NCBI GenBank assembly: GCA_020635395.1
Contig: JACJZV010000003.1
Location: forward strand, 310,001 to 374,000
From: Flavobacteriales bacterium
GTDB lineage: Bacteria > Bacteroidota > Bacteroidia > NS11-12g > UBA9320
DNA: 64,000 bases
Direction of reading: 5' to 3'
Of the stretch, positions 40,587 through 50,730 are shown in pieces (within the stretch, counting starts at the first letter, position 1; every line of letters starts with the position of its first letter). The notes under the pieces are model-generated. The model saw only the letters and a list, made by a program, of their open reading frames with translations. It was not told where the DNA came from and did not search any database. The position numbers were made by a program, and so were the translations under genes.

Positions 40587-43500
40587 ATGAAAAAGCAAAT
40601 CTTTACCTTGTCTGTTGCATTTGCTGTTGGTTTGCTTTTTTCGGCTAACTGTGTAGCTCAACCCGCCAATGATGCGTGTTCAAAGGCCGACATTATTACC
40701 GTTTCAAGTAATGGTTTTGATACGGGCATTTTTGTTGGTTCAAAAGTAGATGTTACCCATGCAACCCGCGAGATCGGCGAAATATGCGATGCTGAAATTC
40801 AAAAATTGGGCAATTGCGAAAAAACCGTTTGGTATGCCTTTTACATTGCTACTACCCGCAATGTGGAGGTTAGTTTGAAGCAACAAGACAGTGCGATTCC
40901 GCAAATTTTTTCTGGTTTTACGATATATAGAACCGTTGATTGCGGCTACAATGTTGGCAATATTTCCAAGCAGTTGGTTCCGTTGGCCAAGTTTGGAAAA
41001 TCGGGTAATGCCTGTTTAAAATCAGGCTATTATTTTGTGCAGGTTGCTTCAAAAAGCAAAGCCAAAGGGGAACTTTGGGTGGAGGTAAATATTTCCAAAC
41101 CGGCCTACGATGTGGCCGATGACCATAATGTTGCATACGATTTAGGAGTAGTTGAAGGATGGAAAACCTATGGAATAAACGCCGAATGTCATAGTATAAC
41201 AAAGGATGAAAAAATTGGAATAGGCAATGACAAATATACAAAAAGTTCGTGGTATAAATTTACATTAAAGGGTAGTTCTAATTATGATAGAGTAATACTT
41301 TCTGCAGACCTCGATAGCTTTATGTATCGCATTTTTAGGGGGAAACCTACAACCGACAGCTTACGCGGTAGTTCTAATTTTTCATTAATTTACCTATATA
41401 AATCACCAACTATCATAGATAATTTCTGTAAATCAGGAGCGGATGATTCAACATATTACATACAGTGCATTGGAACTAATAACACAACTTATTTTTGGCT
41501 GTCAATAAGCAGTTTTGCAGAAGTTAAAGATACATGGAACTTTAGCAAAACTCCGTTAAGAATGAGCCCAAAGGCAAGAACAAATCTTACCCAAGTGCAT
41601 CATTTTAATTGCGAAGGGCTAATGGCCAACCAAAATTGCTCGGGAACAATGCCCGATTATTATACCTATACATCCTCAATTAGTGCAGATATTGATACTG
41701 CCAACTATGCAGCTTATATGCTGCTCGACTGCCAAGAAGAAGGAGAGTTAACCATTTATTTGGAAGATGATGAAAGGCACTCAATTAAAGTAATGTATGT
41801 GCTTTATGAAGGAGACATCACTCAATCGTGCAATTTGAAAGAAATAGAGCGTTTTAGGGGATATGGGCTAAAGACTTGTCTAGAGAAAAAAGTCTATACA
41901 CTATTAATAGCCCACGAAGAAAATCAGAACTACTATAAATATGTTAAACTTAACGTGCGTTTGGATAGACCAACGATCAATTTTTCTCATTTTCATCATA
42001 CGGATGTAGAATTTGTGGGTAGGGTAGATCCTGATTTGAATATTTACCCCCAAGGAAAAACAATCAATTTTCATTACCGAGATACCACGTTTCAAGTGGA
42101 TACATTTAAATTAAAAGGTCGGATGATATTTCGGGAAATATATTTTCCCTACGAAACCAACGAAGTGGTGTTGGGATTGGGTTATTCTCAAGGGTATAAC
42201 GGCGTTTATAGTTATCTATTGGAAGGAAGAATTTCGGATAGCAGCATAAAAGTTATTCCGGAATTGGTTGCAGAAAATGGTTTCTATCAACTGCCAAAAG
42301 CGTGTGCAACTTACAAGAAGGGATATTATACAATTATTACACTCTTGGATACTGCTTACCAAGATTACAGAATATGTGCACCACCAACAAATTCTTTCAG
42401 AGTTAGCCCCATTTCTATCTGCACAGCAGTTTCTCCAACCGAATACCAGAATGCAGCAGCAATAAATAACAACAACAATCTGCTTTCAAATAGTGGAGCC
42501 AAACAAGGGTTGTCATACATTTACCCCCTCTCTGTATGCAAAGACTGTAGTACCAAAACAAACCTCAAGCCCCAAACCCCAAGCTGTTTTAGGTATAGCA
42601 TCGATCCAGATTCAATATTTGCATTTTATACGTTTTATATCGACACCAATTGTAGCATTACTATTCCTCCTTATTCCCTGTTGTATGAGGGAAACGTGAA
42701 AGCTGACAGCTCCATTATGCTCGATACCAACAATATATTGAGTCCTTGTTATGGAACTACATTTTGCAATTTAAAGGGTAAAAAGATCTATACCATAATT
42801 GTTTCGTTAAGATTGGGAAAAGATCCGTGGACAGTAACTGCCACGCCACTTATAAAATCTCCCAATGATTTTGCAAAAAACGCAGCAGATTTAGGGCATA
42901 TCAATTCGGGAACTTCAAGTAGTAGTACTTTTATGCCAATAACCTGCGGAACAACAGTTTCTATCACAAATCCAAGATATTATAATTACGAATCGTTTTC
43001 TGAATATAAAGCTGGAGAAATTGCCCAAGTGCAAGGCAATGAAAGCATTAATACCGCGTCGAATTCAAACAGAGGAAATATTTGGTTTACGTTTACAGTT
43101 TCCGGCAGTACGGATATAACCCTAAATGTAAATAGCCTACTGCCTTTGTGCAAAGAAAAAATTACGGTTTGGAAATATACAGGATTTTACAATGCCTCAT
43201 TTTCAGGTGTGTTAACAGCAGGGTTGGATAGCACCTTATCCGGTATGCAGTACGTTGGCGTTTTTTCTCGACAATATAGTACAGAATGTATTCAATCACA
43301 GTTTAAATTCAGCAATATAGGCTGCGTTGACACACGATATTTTGTAATAATCGATTACTCGACCATTGGAAATGAATACAAACTCAAAATATCTTCGGTT
43401 GAAAATACACAATATTCCAGCACAGGCGATTTTTGTAAGAACGCTATTTCAAAAGTGGTAAACAAATTGGGTACATATAGTTTAACCACTCCCAACAATT

Positions 43501-45632
43501 GTCACACCTATGGCAACTCTCCATTCGAAAATGATGAAAACAACACCATAAAGTCAAGCTGGTTTCGAATAAAAATTGAGAACTTAACCAAATGTGACCT
43601 TTCAATAAGTTATACGGGAAATGTGTCAATAACTGGTTACAACGTTTATGGGGGAAATTGTGGAGCAATGACCAAGGTAGCACAACTCAATGATAAGTTT
43701 TCGTATTTTACGCTCTCGTGCATGGGGGCAGGTGAGTATTTTGTTCAGGCCATTTCACCAGTTGAGTTAAACGGGAATGTATCGTTCGATTTCAAAATCG
43801 ACACTTCTGAAAATGCAAAATGTAAGCCCTATAATTTCGATGAACCTTTAGCCCAATTTGATTTGAAAGGAGGGTGTAATAACGACACGATTGACATAAT
43901 AAATATATCTACAAATGGAGATTCTATTGTCTATAAATGGTTGTTAAACAATCAATTTTTTGATACGGTTTTTGACCCCCTTTTACTTAAAACTTTTGGG
44001 TTTTTAAGAGATACAAATGCCCTCAAGTTGATTGTGTTAAACACCGAATCAATGGTAGCCGATACCTTTGAAAAGCAGTTTGTGATTGACACCACCACCT
44101 ATTTTCTCTCAATAAACGAACCCAAAAATTGGCGATGCGACTCCATTGTAACCTTGAGTGTTTCAACAAACTACCCTGAAAGGTTAAATTATGAATGGAC
44201 AAACTACTCAATCTCAGATAAATATGCTGAAATGCCAACCTATTGGCCACGATATGATGAGAAAATTTACCTCAAAGCCGGTAATGAGTTTTGCCAGTTC
44301 TTTGATACCGTAAATGTAAAGCTTGCCATCATTTCAAAAGGAATTAGTGATACATTGTTGTGCGAATCGCAAAACGAACTCTATTTGTTTTTTCCAAATT
44401 CATCTGTGCTGTCTCTAAATAATGTCAATGTTGTTAGCCCAATACGTTTGACAGAACCCGGCGAATATGTTGTAAGACAATATACAGGTGGTTGTCACTA
44501 TGTCGATACATTTCTTGTGAATTTTGGAGAAAAATACGATACGCTTTCTGTGTTAGATACAACATCAATTTGTCCCGGTCAAACAATTGTGCTGAAATGG
44601 GAAAAACCCGTTTTTAAGCCAAGCTGGAGCGACGGTTCTAAACAACAACAATTGAAAGTTAACCATGCCGGACATTATCAATTGAAGGCTGATTTGCCCT
44701 ACTGCCTTTATCTGAACTATGATGTTGAAGTTGAACAGAAAAATAGAGACACTTCACTGTTTTTCGATACTTTAAGGCTATGCAATCATGCTGAAAACTA
44801 TTTGCTTACGCCAGACTCACTCCCCAATTACTTGTGGAATACAGGCGATACATTTTCGTCAATTGCGGTAAGCAAAGCGGGTAATTTTAGTATGCAAAGT
44901 TTAATTGATTTATGCACTATTTCGGAGTACCGATTTGCCGTTTACAACGATAGCGTTCCGAATAAATTTTTAACTGACACTGTTGTCTGTGCTGGTAATA
45001 TTTTTGATTTTAACCCGAAAATAAACAATTACGAAATACGATATTTAAGTCCTAACAATCCAATAATTCCAACCAAGAAAACCGTGTTAATTGCAACTAT
45101 TGGTCTTAATGCATGTGAAGCATCTGACACGGCAGTGCTATCAGTTATTCCCATAAATAGCCACAGATACATAATGAAACATTGTTTTGAAGATAGTTTG
45201 TTGACACTGGACGCAGGGCAAGCTCAAGCCTATTTGTGGAAAGAAGATTTGTCAACCAACAGATATTTATTGGTATATGATTTCGGTCTGTACACAGTTT
45301 TTAAAGAAACCAATGCAGGATGCACCGACACTTCTTCCTTTAACATTTTGTCTGATTGTGCAATAAAAGTATATATCCCAAATTCATTTTCTCCCAACGA
45401 CGATGGTCTAAACAGTACGTATGGGCCAATCGTTTATCATAATTTCGATAGATTTGAAATGAGCATTTACAACCGTTGGGGTGAAAAAATATTCGAAACC
45501 AAAGACAGTGAAAATTGGAATGGAATGTATTTGGGAGAACTTGTTCAGCCCGGTTTGTATTTAGGGCTAATTGAAATTGTTTCGGGAGAGACAATTTATC
45601 GATATTCCACCGAAATTTTATTGGTAAGATAA
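40587..45632 (+). CDS. Giant T9SS-exported surface protein
   Basis: 1681 residues, with a signal peptide (VAFAVGLLFSANCVAQ). The body has several similar beta-sandwich segments of the type WYxFTx(I/V)xxSxxVxVS (TVWYAFYIATTRNVEVSL, SSWYKFTLKGSSNYDRVIL, IWFTFTVSGSTDITLNV, SSWFRIKIENLTKCDLSI). The last ~90 residues (NSFSPNDDGLNSTYG, SIYNRWGEKIFET) are the gliding-motility/T9SS C-terminal domain. Likely surface-attached; no enzymatic motif. It has many cysteines, probably in disulfides. The gene is not linked to its neighbours. Confidence 0.88.
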   Translation: MKKQIFTLSVAFAVGLLFSANCVAQPANDACSKADIITVSSNGFDTGIFVGSKVDVTHATREIGEICDAEIQKLGNCEKTVWYAFYIATTRNVEVSLKQQDSAIPQIFSGFTIYRTVDCGYNVGNISKQLVPLAKFGKSGNACLKSGYYFVQVASKSKAKGELWVEVNISKPAYDVADDHNVAYDLGVVEGWKTYGINAECHSITKDEKIGIGNDKYTKSSWYKFTLKGSSNYDRVILSADLDSFMYRIFRGKPTTDSLRGSSNFSLIYLYKSPTIIDNFCKSGADDSTYYIQCIGTNNTTYFWLSISSFAEVKDTWNFSKTPLRMSPKARTNLTQVHHFNCEGLMANQNCSGTMPDYYTYTSSISADIDTANYAAYMLLDCQEEGELTIYLEDDERHSIKVMYVLYEGDITQSCNLKEIERFRGYGLKTCLEKKVYTLLIAHEENQNYYKYVKLNVRLDRPTINFSHFHHTDVEFVGRVDPDLNIYPQGKTINFHYRDTTFQVDTFKLKGRMIFREIYFPYETNEVVLGLGYSQGYNGVYSYLLEGRISDSSIKVIPELVAENGFYQLPKACATYKKGYYTIITLLDTAYQDYRICAPPTNSFRVSPISICTAVSPTEYQNAAAINNNNNLLSNSGAKQGLSYIYPLSVCKDCSTKTNLKPQTPSCFRYSIDPDSIFAFYTFYIDTNCSITIPPYSLLYEGNVKADSSIMLDTNNILSPCYGTTFCNLKGKKIYTIIVSLRLGKDPWTVTATPLIKSPNDFAKNAADLGHINSGTSSSSTFMPITCGTTVSITNPRYYNYESFSEYKAGEIAQVQGNESINTASNSNRGNIWFTFTVSGSTDITLNVNSLLPLCKEKITVWKYTGFYNASFSGVLTAGLDSTLSGMQYVGVFSRQYSTECIQSQFKFSNIGCVDTRYFVIIDYSTIGNEYKLKISSVENTQYSSTGDFCKNAISKVVNKLGTYSLTTPNNCHTYGNSPFENDENNTIKSSWFRIKIENLTKCDLSISYTGNVSITGYNVYGGNCGAMTKVAQLNDKFSYFTLSCMGAGEYFVQAISPVELNGNVSFDFKIDTSENAKCKPYNFDEPLAQFDLKGGCNNDTIDIINISTNGDSIVYKWLLNNQFFDTVFDPLLLKTFGFLRDTNALKLIVLNTESMVADTFEKQFVIDTTTYFLSINEPKNWRCDSIVTLSVSTNYPERLNYEWTNYSISDKYAEMPTYWPRYDEKIYLKAGNEFCQFFDTVNVKLAIISKGISDTLLCESQNELYLFFPNSSVLSLNNVNVVSPIRLTEPGEYVVRQYTGGCHYVDTFLVNFGEKYDTLSVLDTTSICPGQTIVLKWEKPVFKPSWSDGSKQQQLKVNHAGHYQLKADLPYCLYLNYDVEVEQKNRDTSLFFDTLRLCNHAENYLLTPDSLPNYLWNTGDTFSSIAVSKAGNFSMQSLIDLCTISEYRFAVYNDSVPNKFLTDTVVCAGNIFDFNPKINNYEIRYLSPNNPIIPTKKTVLIATIGLNACEASDTAVLSVIPINSHRYIMKHCFEDSLLTLDAGQAQAYLWKEDLSTNRYLLVYDFGLYTVFKETNAGCTDTSSFNILSDCAIKVYIPNSFSPNDDGLNSTYGPIVYHNFDRFEMSIYNRWGEKIFETKDSENWNGMYLGELVQPGLYLGLIEIVSGETIYRYSTEILLVR

Positions 45633-45719
45633 AAGCACGGCTATCTTTTCAGCTTCTCCAAATGCCGCTTGGCTTTGTTTCGCATTTTTGCCGGTTTTAT
45701 TTGGCTTTTTAATTTGGTT

Positions 45720-46562
45720 TTACAAAACTTCTACCACCATCTGCCGTTCAATCGTTTCGTTGGTTTGCACCAGCATAATTCCTTCTTTTTCATAGATGTT
45801 TTGGTTGTGATGCTGGCCGTCGGCAATGCCGCACCAGGGTTCAATACATACAAAATTGGCGGCAGGTTTTGACCAAATACCTAAAAATGGAAATCCGGGA
45901 AAACGAACTTTTAAAAGAGGCGTTTCTTTTTGAAACAGGGTGACTTCTTTTGATTTTAGCTGTTTGAAGATAAGGGCATCGCGATCAAAAATAGTTTTTG
46001 ACAATTCAATTTTGTTGCCATTAAATGCAGGCCGCATTTCATGCCTACGAATGCCATTTTCTACCGTGTCACTTTCTTCAATTTCTGCATATTCAAACTG
46101 TAACCAACATTGCTCAACTGGCTCGGCTATAAATGCCGGATGAGCTCCAAAACTTACGGGCATAGCATTGCCGCCGTGGTTGGTAACCTTAAATGTTTGA
46201 AACAGCTGTTTACCCTCCAGTTTGTAATTCAACCTAAAATCAAATACAAACGGGTATTGCTCAAACGTTTTTTCAGACGGTTTTAATGATAACTCCACTT
46301 CCGAAGCATTCCATTTTACCACATCAAACTCGCTGTCGCGGGCAAAACCGTGCTGGCTTAAGGTATAAATTTCATCCTCCATTTTATATTGATTTTCTAT
46401 CAATCGGCCAACAATAGGAAACAACACCGGTGCGTGACGTGGCCACACTTCGGGTTGGGCTTGCCACATATATTCTTTACCCGTTTCCATGTCCTTTAGG
46501 CTGTTCAATTCGGCACCTTTTGTAGAAATGGATGCCTGCAAAAATTCGTTTTTAATTATCAC
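45720..46562 (-). CDS. Aldose 1-epimerase family protein (LacX-like)
   Basis: 280 residues from a GTG start. Galactose-mutarotase-like beta-sandwich with the conserved PRHAPVLFPIVGRL, a His in SQHGFARD, and SFGAHPAF. The LacX-like group interconverts anomers of sugars or their phosphates; substrate unclear. Divergent from glyQS with only 46 bases between them. Confidence 0.88.
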   Translation of the reverse strand: MIIKNEFLQASISTKGAELNSLKDMETGKEYMWQAQPEVWPRHAPVLFPIVGRLIENQYKMEDEIYTLSQHGFARDSEFDVVKWNASEVELSLKPSEKTFEQYPFVFDFRLNYKLEGKQLFQTFKVTNHGGNAMPVSFGAHPAFIAEPVEQCWLQFEYAEIEESDTVENGIRRHEMRPAFNGNKIELSKTIFDRDALIFKQLKSKEVTLFQKETPLLKVRFPGFPFLGIWSKPAANFVCIEPWCGIADGQHHNQNIYEKEGIMLVQTNETIERQMVVEVL

Positions 46563-46583
46563 ACGGCTAAAATATTGAAAGAC

Positions 46584-46591
46584 TAAATTTG
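46584..46591 (+). promoter_or_regulatory. Candidate -7 element of glyQS
   Basis: TAAATTTG followed by CCGC, 17 bases before the ATG; the overlapping TTTGCCGCAAA is palindromic. Confidence 0.45.
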
Positions 46592-46608
46592 CCGCAAATA
46601 AAAATTCG

Positions 46609-48144
46609 ATGTCCGAAGAGCATTTTAAGAACGTTATTTCTCATGCCAAAGAGTATGGCTTTGTGTTTCCAAGTAGCGAAATATACGATGGTTTGGCCGC
46701 TGTGTATGATTATGGTCAAAACGGAGTGGAGCTAAAACGCAACATTCGCGAATATTGGTGGAAAAGCATGGTGCAGCTGCACGAAAATATTGTGGGTGTA
46801 GATGCAGCTATTTTTATGCATCCAAAAGTGTGGAAAGCCAGTGGCCACGTGGATGGATTTAACGACCCCATGATTGACAACAAAGACTCGAAAAAGCGAT
46901 ACAGAGCCGACGTGTTGATTGAGGAGCATCAGGAAAAATATCGGCAGAAAAACCAAAAAGAAATAGAAAAAGCCAAAGCCAGATTTGGCGATGCCTTTAA
47001 TGAAGAACAGTTTGTTGCTACCAATCCAAATGTGGTTAGAAACAATCAGAAAATTGCAGAAATTGATGCCCGACTAAAAGAAGGTTTGGAAAGCGGGGAA
47101 CTGCAAAAAATCAAAGAATTAATTGAAGATTTGGGCATAGCTTGCCCCATTTCGGGAAGTAAAAACTGGACCGAAGTTCGGCAATTTAACCTAATGTATA
47201 GCACCCAAATGAGTGCCACCGATGGCGAGAGTCAAATTTATCTCAGACCCGAAACCGCCCAAGGCATTTTTGTAAATTACCTAAATGTGCAAAAAACGGG
47301 TAGAATGAAACTGCCTTTTGGTATTGCTCAAACCGGAAAAGCCTTTAGAAATGAGATAGTTGCCCGCCAATTCATCATGCGTATGAAAGAGTTTGAACAA
47401 ATGGAAATGCAATTTTTTGTTCAGCCCGGCACCGAGATGGAGTGGTATGCCTATTGGAAGGAACAGCGACTAAAATGGCATTTGAATTTGGGTATCGATT
47501 CAAGAAAATACCGATACCACGACCATGTAAAACTGGCACATTATGCCAATGCAGCGGTTGATATCGAGTTTGAGTTTCCGTTTGGATTTAAAGAAGTGGA
47601 GGGCATCCATTCTCGCACGGATTTCGACCTAAAACAACACGAAGAATATACCGGAAAAAAACTCCAATACTTCGACCCTGAACGAAACGAAAGCTACGTG
47701 CCGTATGTGGTAGAAACCAGCATTGGGCTTGATAGAATGTTTTTGGTGTTGCTTTCTAATTGCTTAGAAGAAGAACAACTCGAAAATGGCGAAACCCGCT
47801 CGGTGTTGCGACTTCCGGCGGCTTTGGCACCTTATCAATGTGCTATTTTGCCATTGATTAAAAGAGACGGATTGCCCGAAATGGCTCGAAAAATAATGGC
47901 CGAGCTAAGCCTCGATTTCAATTGCTATTACGAAGAAAAAGACAGTATTGGCAAGCGATACAGACGGCAAGATGCCATTGGCACACCCATTTGTATAACA
48001 GTAGATCACGACAGCTTAAACGACGAAAGCGTAACCATTCGTTTCCGCGACAGCATGGAACAACGTCGGGTAAAAATCAACGAATTGGAAAACATAATTT
48101 CCGTCGAAGTAAGCATGAAAGCGTTGTTGAAGAAGTTGGTTTGA
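46609..48144 (+). CDS. glyQS: Glycyl-tRNA synthetase (alpha2 type)
   Basis: 511 residues, class II aminoacyl-tRNA synthetase of the single-chain dimeric type, unlike the alpha2beta2 enzyme of E. coli. Motif 2 FRNEIVARQFIMRMKEFEQ and motif 3 GLDRMFLVLL are visible; RPETAQGIFVNY is the glycine-enzyme signature. The C-terminal anticodon-binding domain (CAILPLIKRDGLPEMA) closes it. Charges tRNA-Gly with glycine. Confidence 0.95.
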   Translation: MSEEHFKNVISHAKEYGFVFPSSEIYDGLAAVYDYGQNGVELKRNIREYWWKSMVQLHENIVGVDAAIFMHPKVWKASGHVDGFNDPMIDNKDSKKRYRADVLIEEHQEKYRQKNQKEIEKAKARFGDAFNEEQFVATNPNVVRNNQKIAEIDARLKEGLESGELQKIKELIEDLGIACPISGSKNWTEVRQFNLMYSTQMSATDGESQIYLRPETAQGIFVNYLNVQKTGRMKLPFGIAQTGKAFRNEIVARQFIMRMKEFEQMEMQFFVQPGTEMEWYAYWKEQRLKWHLNLGIDSRKYRYHDHVKLAHYANAAVDIEFEFPFGFKEVEGIHSRTDFDLKQHEEYTGKKLQYFDPERNESYVPYVVETSIGLDRMFLVLLSNCLEEEQLENGETRSVLRLPAALAPYQCAILPLIKRDGLPEMARKIMAELSLDFNCYYEEKDSIGKRYRRQDAIGTPICITVDHDSLNDESVTIRFRDSMEQRRVKINELENIISVEVSMKALLKKLV

Positions 48145-48175
48145 TGAAGAACCACACTCAAAAATACTTCAAATG

Positions 48176-48212
48176 CTCGCCAAAAGTCGAAAAAAAATCG
48201 AGTTTTGGCGAG
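48176..48212. terminator. Long hairpin after glyQS, also end of the ATPase unit
   Basis: CTCGCCAAAAGTCGA pairs with TCGAGTTTTGGCGAG (one mismatch) around seven A. It may terminate glyQS or mark the left end of the AAA-ATPase unit, since 48203-48223 recurs inverted at 49686-49706. Confidence 0.55.
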
Positions 48213-48223
48213 TAATAATGCAC
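48203..48223. repeat. Inverted repeat flanking the AAA-ATPase gene, left copy
   Basis: TTTTGGCGAGTAATAATGCA plus C, perfectly inverted at 49686-49706 on the other side of the gene. Confidence 0.9.
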
Positions 48224-48239
48224 TTATATTTAATCTATA

Positions 48240-49691
48240 TTACTCAAAAACAGTGAGTTGAAATAAATCTTTAGCTGTTATTACGTTGTCCATTTGGTCG
48301 AGTTTCCATTTATTATCTACAACTCCAAAAGGGGTGATGATTGTGTTGAATAAGGCGTACTTTTTCTTTTTCACATGTCTTCTAAAAGATTCTCTTCGCT
48401 TGCGAAGTGTCGTAGCTATTTGCTCCGTAATTATTAAATCATCGGCATAAAATTTCATTTCGCAAATGTTGATGCCCTTATCGGCACGCTCAATCAGCAA
48501 ATCAATCTGAAAACCCTCTTCGGTTTCTGTTTTTTTGCGGTAAAAACTTCCCACCTGCGTGCGAATTCCACCGATATTTAGGGCATTTTTAATGGCATTA
48601 ACATGCCGAATACACACATTTTCGAAGGCATATCCGCACCAGCTTACATAGCGTTGTTCTTGCGAAATACTTTGCCAAATATGCGATGTGTTTAGCTTTT
48701 GTTTTTCAATAAAATTGAGGTAAAAAAGGCTGTATTCATCCACAAGACGGTAAAGTGTTTCTTTACTCGATTTAAAAATGGGCGAAAGCGATGATATAAA
48801 CGAAGATTGCTCCAGTTCTTCTAATACCTTCGTGAGCCCACCTCCAGTAGCAATTCCGGTCTTTTTTTGAATGTCCGAACGAGTAAGTCCTGTTCGAGAC
48901 TCGGCCAATGCCCGAATTACTTTTATATGATTTTCGGGGTAATCGTACAAGGCATTGTAGAGGTTGTTAAACTCCGATTGCAAGATTCCATCCTTCGTAA
49001 AGCACATTCTATCAATAGTTTGCGAGGCAGATTCACCACGTTGAACGTTCTCTAAATAATGTGGCACACCACCTGTAATCATATAAAGTTGTAAAATGTG
49101 ATATTCCGGAAGATTTATATTTTTGGATTGTAACAGTTTTTGTGTTTCATACAGTGTAAAGGGCTTTAAATGAATTTGTTGTGTTACCCGATTGTGCAGT
49201 CCACCTTTGTGATTTATCACCTTTCTAATCATCCATGAAGCTGCCGAACCACAAATAACCACCACCAGATTTTTTTTTGATGCCCAGTCGTTCCACCAGT
49301 ATCCAAATTCTTGCAAAAAGCCGGAGCGGTGCGAGTCTATCCACGGGAGTTCGTCAAAAAAAATAACTCTTTTTTTCTTAGTTTTGGGTAGATTGTCGAG
49401 GTAGCCCTTTAGTGTTTCGAAGGCTTGATACCAGCTGGCCGGGCGTTTTATTGGAATTCCGCCATTAAACCGTTCCGAAAGTTTGTCTGCAAACTTTTGG
49501 AGTTGCGTTTTTTTGTTGGAAAACTGAGTGCCAACAAAATCAAAAATCATTTCGTTTTTATACACTTCTCTTATCAGGTAGGTTTTGCCTACTCTTCGCC
49601 TACCAAACACCGACAACATCTCTGATTTTGAGGTAATTAACAGGTCGTGCATAATACTAATTTCGGGTTCTCTGCCAATCATTAGGTGCAT
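48240..49691 (-). CDS. AAA-family ATPase with DUF234-type C-terminus
   Basis: About 480 residues; the ATG at 49682 (MIGRE) is the family's usual start, with the ATG at 49691 inside the upstream inverted repeat as alternative. Walker A FGRRRVGKTYL is at residues 29-39, and Walker B VIFFDELPWIDS follows near 110. The C-terminal half contains the nuclease-like stretch QIDLLIERADKGINICEMKFYADD, as in the DUF234 domain of the archaeal-type ATPase family. Role unknown; suggested for defence or mobile elements. The gene is bounded by inverted repeats and a palindrome array upstream, looking like a self-contained, self-regulated unit. Confidence 0.85.
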   Translation of the reverse strand: MHLMIGREPEISIMHDLLITSKSEMLSVFGRRRVGKTYLIREVYKNEMIFDFVGTQFSNKKTQLQKFADKLSERFNGGIPIKRPASWYQAFETLKGYLDNLPKTKKKRVIFFDELPWIDSHRSGFLQEFGYWWNDWASKKNLVVVICGSAASWMIRKVINHKGGLHNRVTQQIHLKPFTLYETQKLLQSKNINLPEYHILQLYMITGGVPHYLENVQRGESASQTIDRMCFTKDGILQSEFNNLYNALYDYPENHIKVIRALAESRTGLTRSDIQKKTGIATGGGLTKVLEELEQSSFISSLSPIFKSSKETLYRLVDEYSLFYLNFIEKQKLNTSHIWQSISQEQRYVSWCGYAFENVCIRHVNAIKNALNIGGIRTQVGSFYRKKTETEEGFQIDLLIERADKGINICEMKFYADDLIITEQIATTLRKRRESFRRHVKKKKYALFNTIITPFGVVDNKWKLDQMDNVITAKDLFQLTVFE

Positions 49692-49706
49692 TATTACTCG
49701 CCAAAA
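49686..49706. repeat. Inverted repeat flanking the AAA-ATPase gene, right copy
   Basis: Exact 21-bp reverse complement of 48203-48223. It covers the alternative start codon. Confidence 0.9.
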
Positions 49707-49793
49707 GTATTATTTTTTGTTAGTTTTGGCAACTAATAACACATTTATTATTCGCCAAAAGTGGGTATTTTTTTTACTTTTGGCGAATAATAA
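49691..49793 (-). promoter_or_regulatory. Two palindromes upstream of the AAA-ATPase gene
   Basis: Palindrome 1 (49691-49739, imperfect) and palindrome 2 (49745-49762 with 49776-49793; perfect 18-bp arms TTATTATTCGCCAAAAGT, 13-base T-rich loop). The shared core is TCGCCAAAA. Likely operator or element end. No other gene is in this 190-base gap. Confidence 0.6.
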
Positions 49794-49887
49794 TGATACG
49801 TTTTTAATGCTAAAGTCTTTAAAATAAAGAATATATAACCCAATTTGGTTTGTTGAAATTTCAACAAAATTCGTATAAAATTCGTTA

Positions 49888-50421
49888 TTATTCTTCGTCC
49901 TCTAGTTCCCAGTTTCGTTGGCTGTCAATGAGTTCGTCAATTTCAAGAATGGCTGCTTTTCGTTTCTCCTTCACTTTTTTTAAGTATTCTTCGGAGTGTC
50001 CGACTGTGGCAATTTCGGAATTATAAAAAGAAATGATTGTGTTCAACGCGTTCAATCTCGAAGATATACGCATTTCTTGAACCTGTTGTTCTAATGCTTT
50101 TTCCGACCGAAGCTGTGCCGCGGCAGATTTTTTCAGCTCAGCTCGGTTAAGCGAAATTTCCTTTTTCTGGAGTTCTAAGTCCTTCTTTTGCAATACGTTG
50201 GCATAAATAAGTCCGGCAAAAGCAAGCCCCGAAAACAGGGCATTAACCGCCCCAAACATATCGCCAAAAGTGCCTCGGTTGTCCCAATTGTCGATGTATG
50301 CATGAACCAAAAAGCCTGAAACAAGCCAAATAACTATGGTTAAACCAATCAACGACCATAAAAGGCCAATTTTTTTGTTTAGACCAATATTTAATTCGGG
50401 TTCTAATTCTGACTTTGCCAT
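49888..50421 (-). CDS. Membrane protein with coiled coil, unknown function
   Basis: 177 residues. Two spans (about 19-41 and 56-75) are followed by a long Lys/Glu coiled coil (KKDLELQKKEISLNRAELKKSAAAQLRSEKALEQQVQ) reaching the cytosol. The pattern, two N-terminal spans with a cytosolic coiled coil, occurs in small accessory proteins of Bacteroidota; no function known. Confidence 0.65.
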   Translation of the reverse strand: MAKSELEPELNIGLNKKIGLLWSLIGLTIVIWLVSGFLVHAYIDNWDNRGTFGDMFGAVNALFSGLAFAGLIYANVLQKKDLELQKKEISLNRAELKKSAAAQLRSEKALEQQVQEMRISSRLNALNTIISFYNSEIATVGHSEEYLKKVKEKRKAAILEIDELIDSQRNWELEDEE

Positions 50422-50579
50422 TATGCAATGTTAGAACTTTTTTTAAATGCTATCAACGTTTAATTCGGCAAATGCAAACCCAACTTCAGGTTCTTTTGTC
50501 AAAAAAATTAGATTAAACATCGTTCATCCACTACTTTAGTAATAAACGGCAACCTCCTTTTCTATATAAAACCGCATGC
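50422..50579. other. Intergenic region without a recognisable gene
   Basis: Part of a ~310-base gap; AT-rich. No promoter, terminator or reading frame stands out here. Confidence 0.4.
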
Positions 50580-50714
50580 CTATTTACCATTTTCTAATTC
50601 AATTTCGCATACCTTCAAATACTGTTTGGTAATCGCCAACTTTGGATTAAAAAGTTCTTTGATTGCCTTTTGGATGTATAGATTTTGGCGATTCACAGTT
50701 TTTTGACCTTCACT
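50580..50714 (-). pseudogene. Possible gene remnant (44 codons)
   Basis: The minus strand reads a protein-like stretch containing QNLYIQKAIKELFNPK and ending ELENGK at a TAG, but it is preceded by a TGA and no convincing start. Composition is like real coding sequence, so it may be the 3' end of a decayed gene. No parent family recognised. Confidence 0.3.
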
Positions 50715-50730
50715 TCACAAAAGCACCCCC

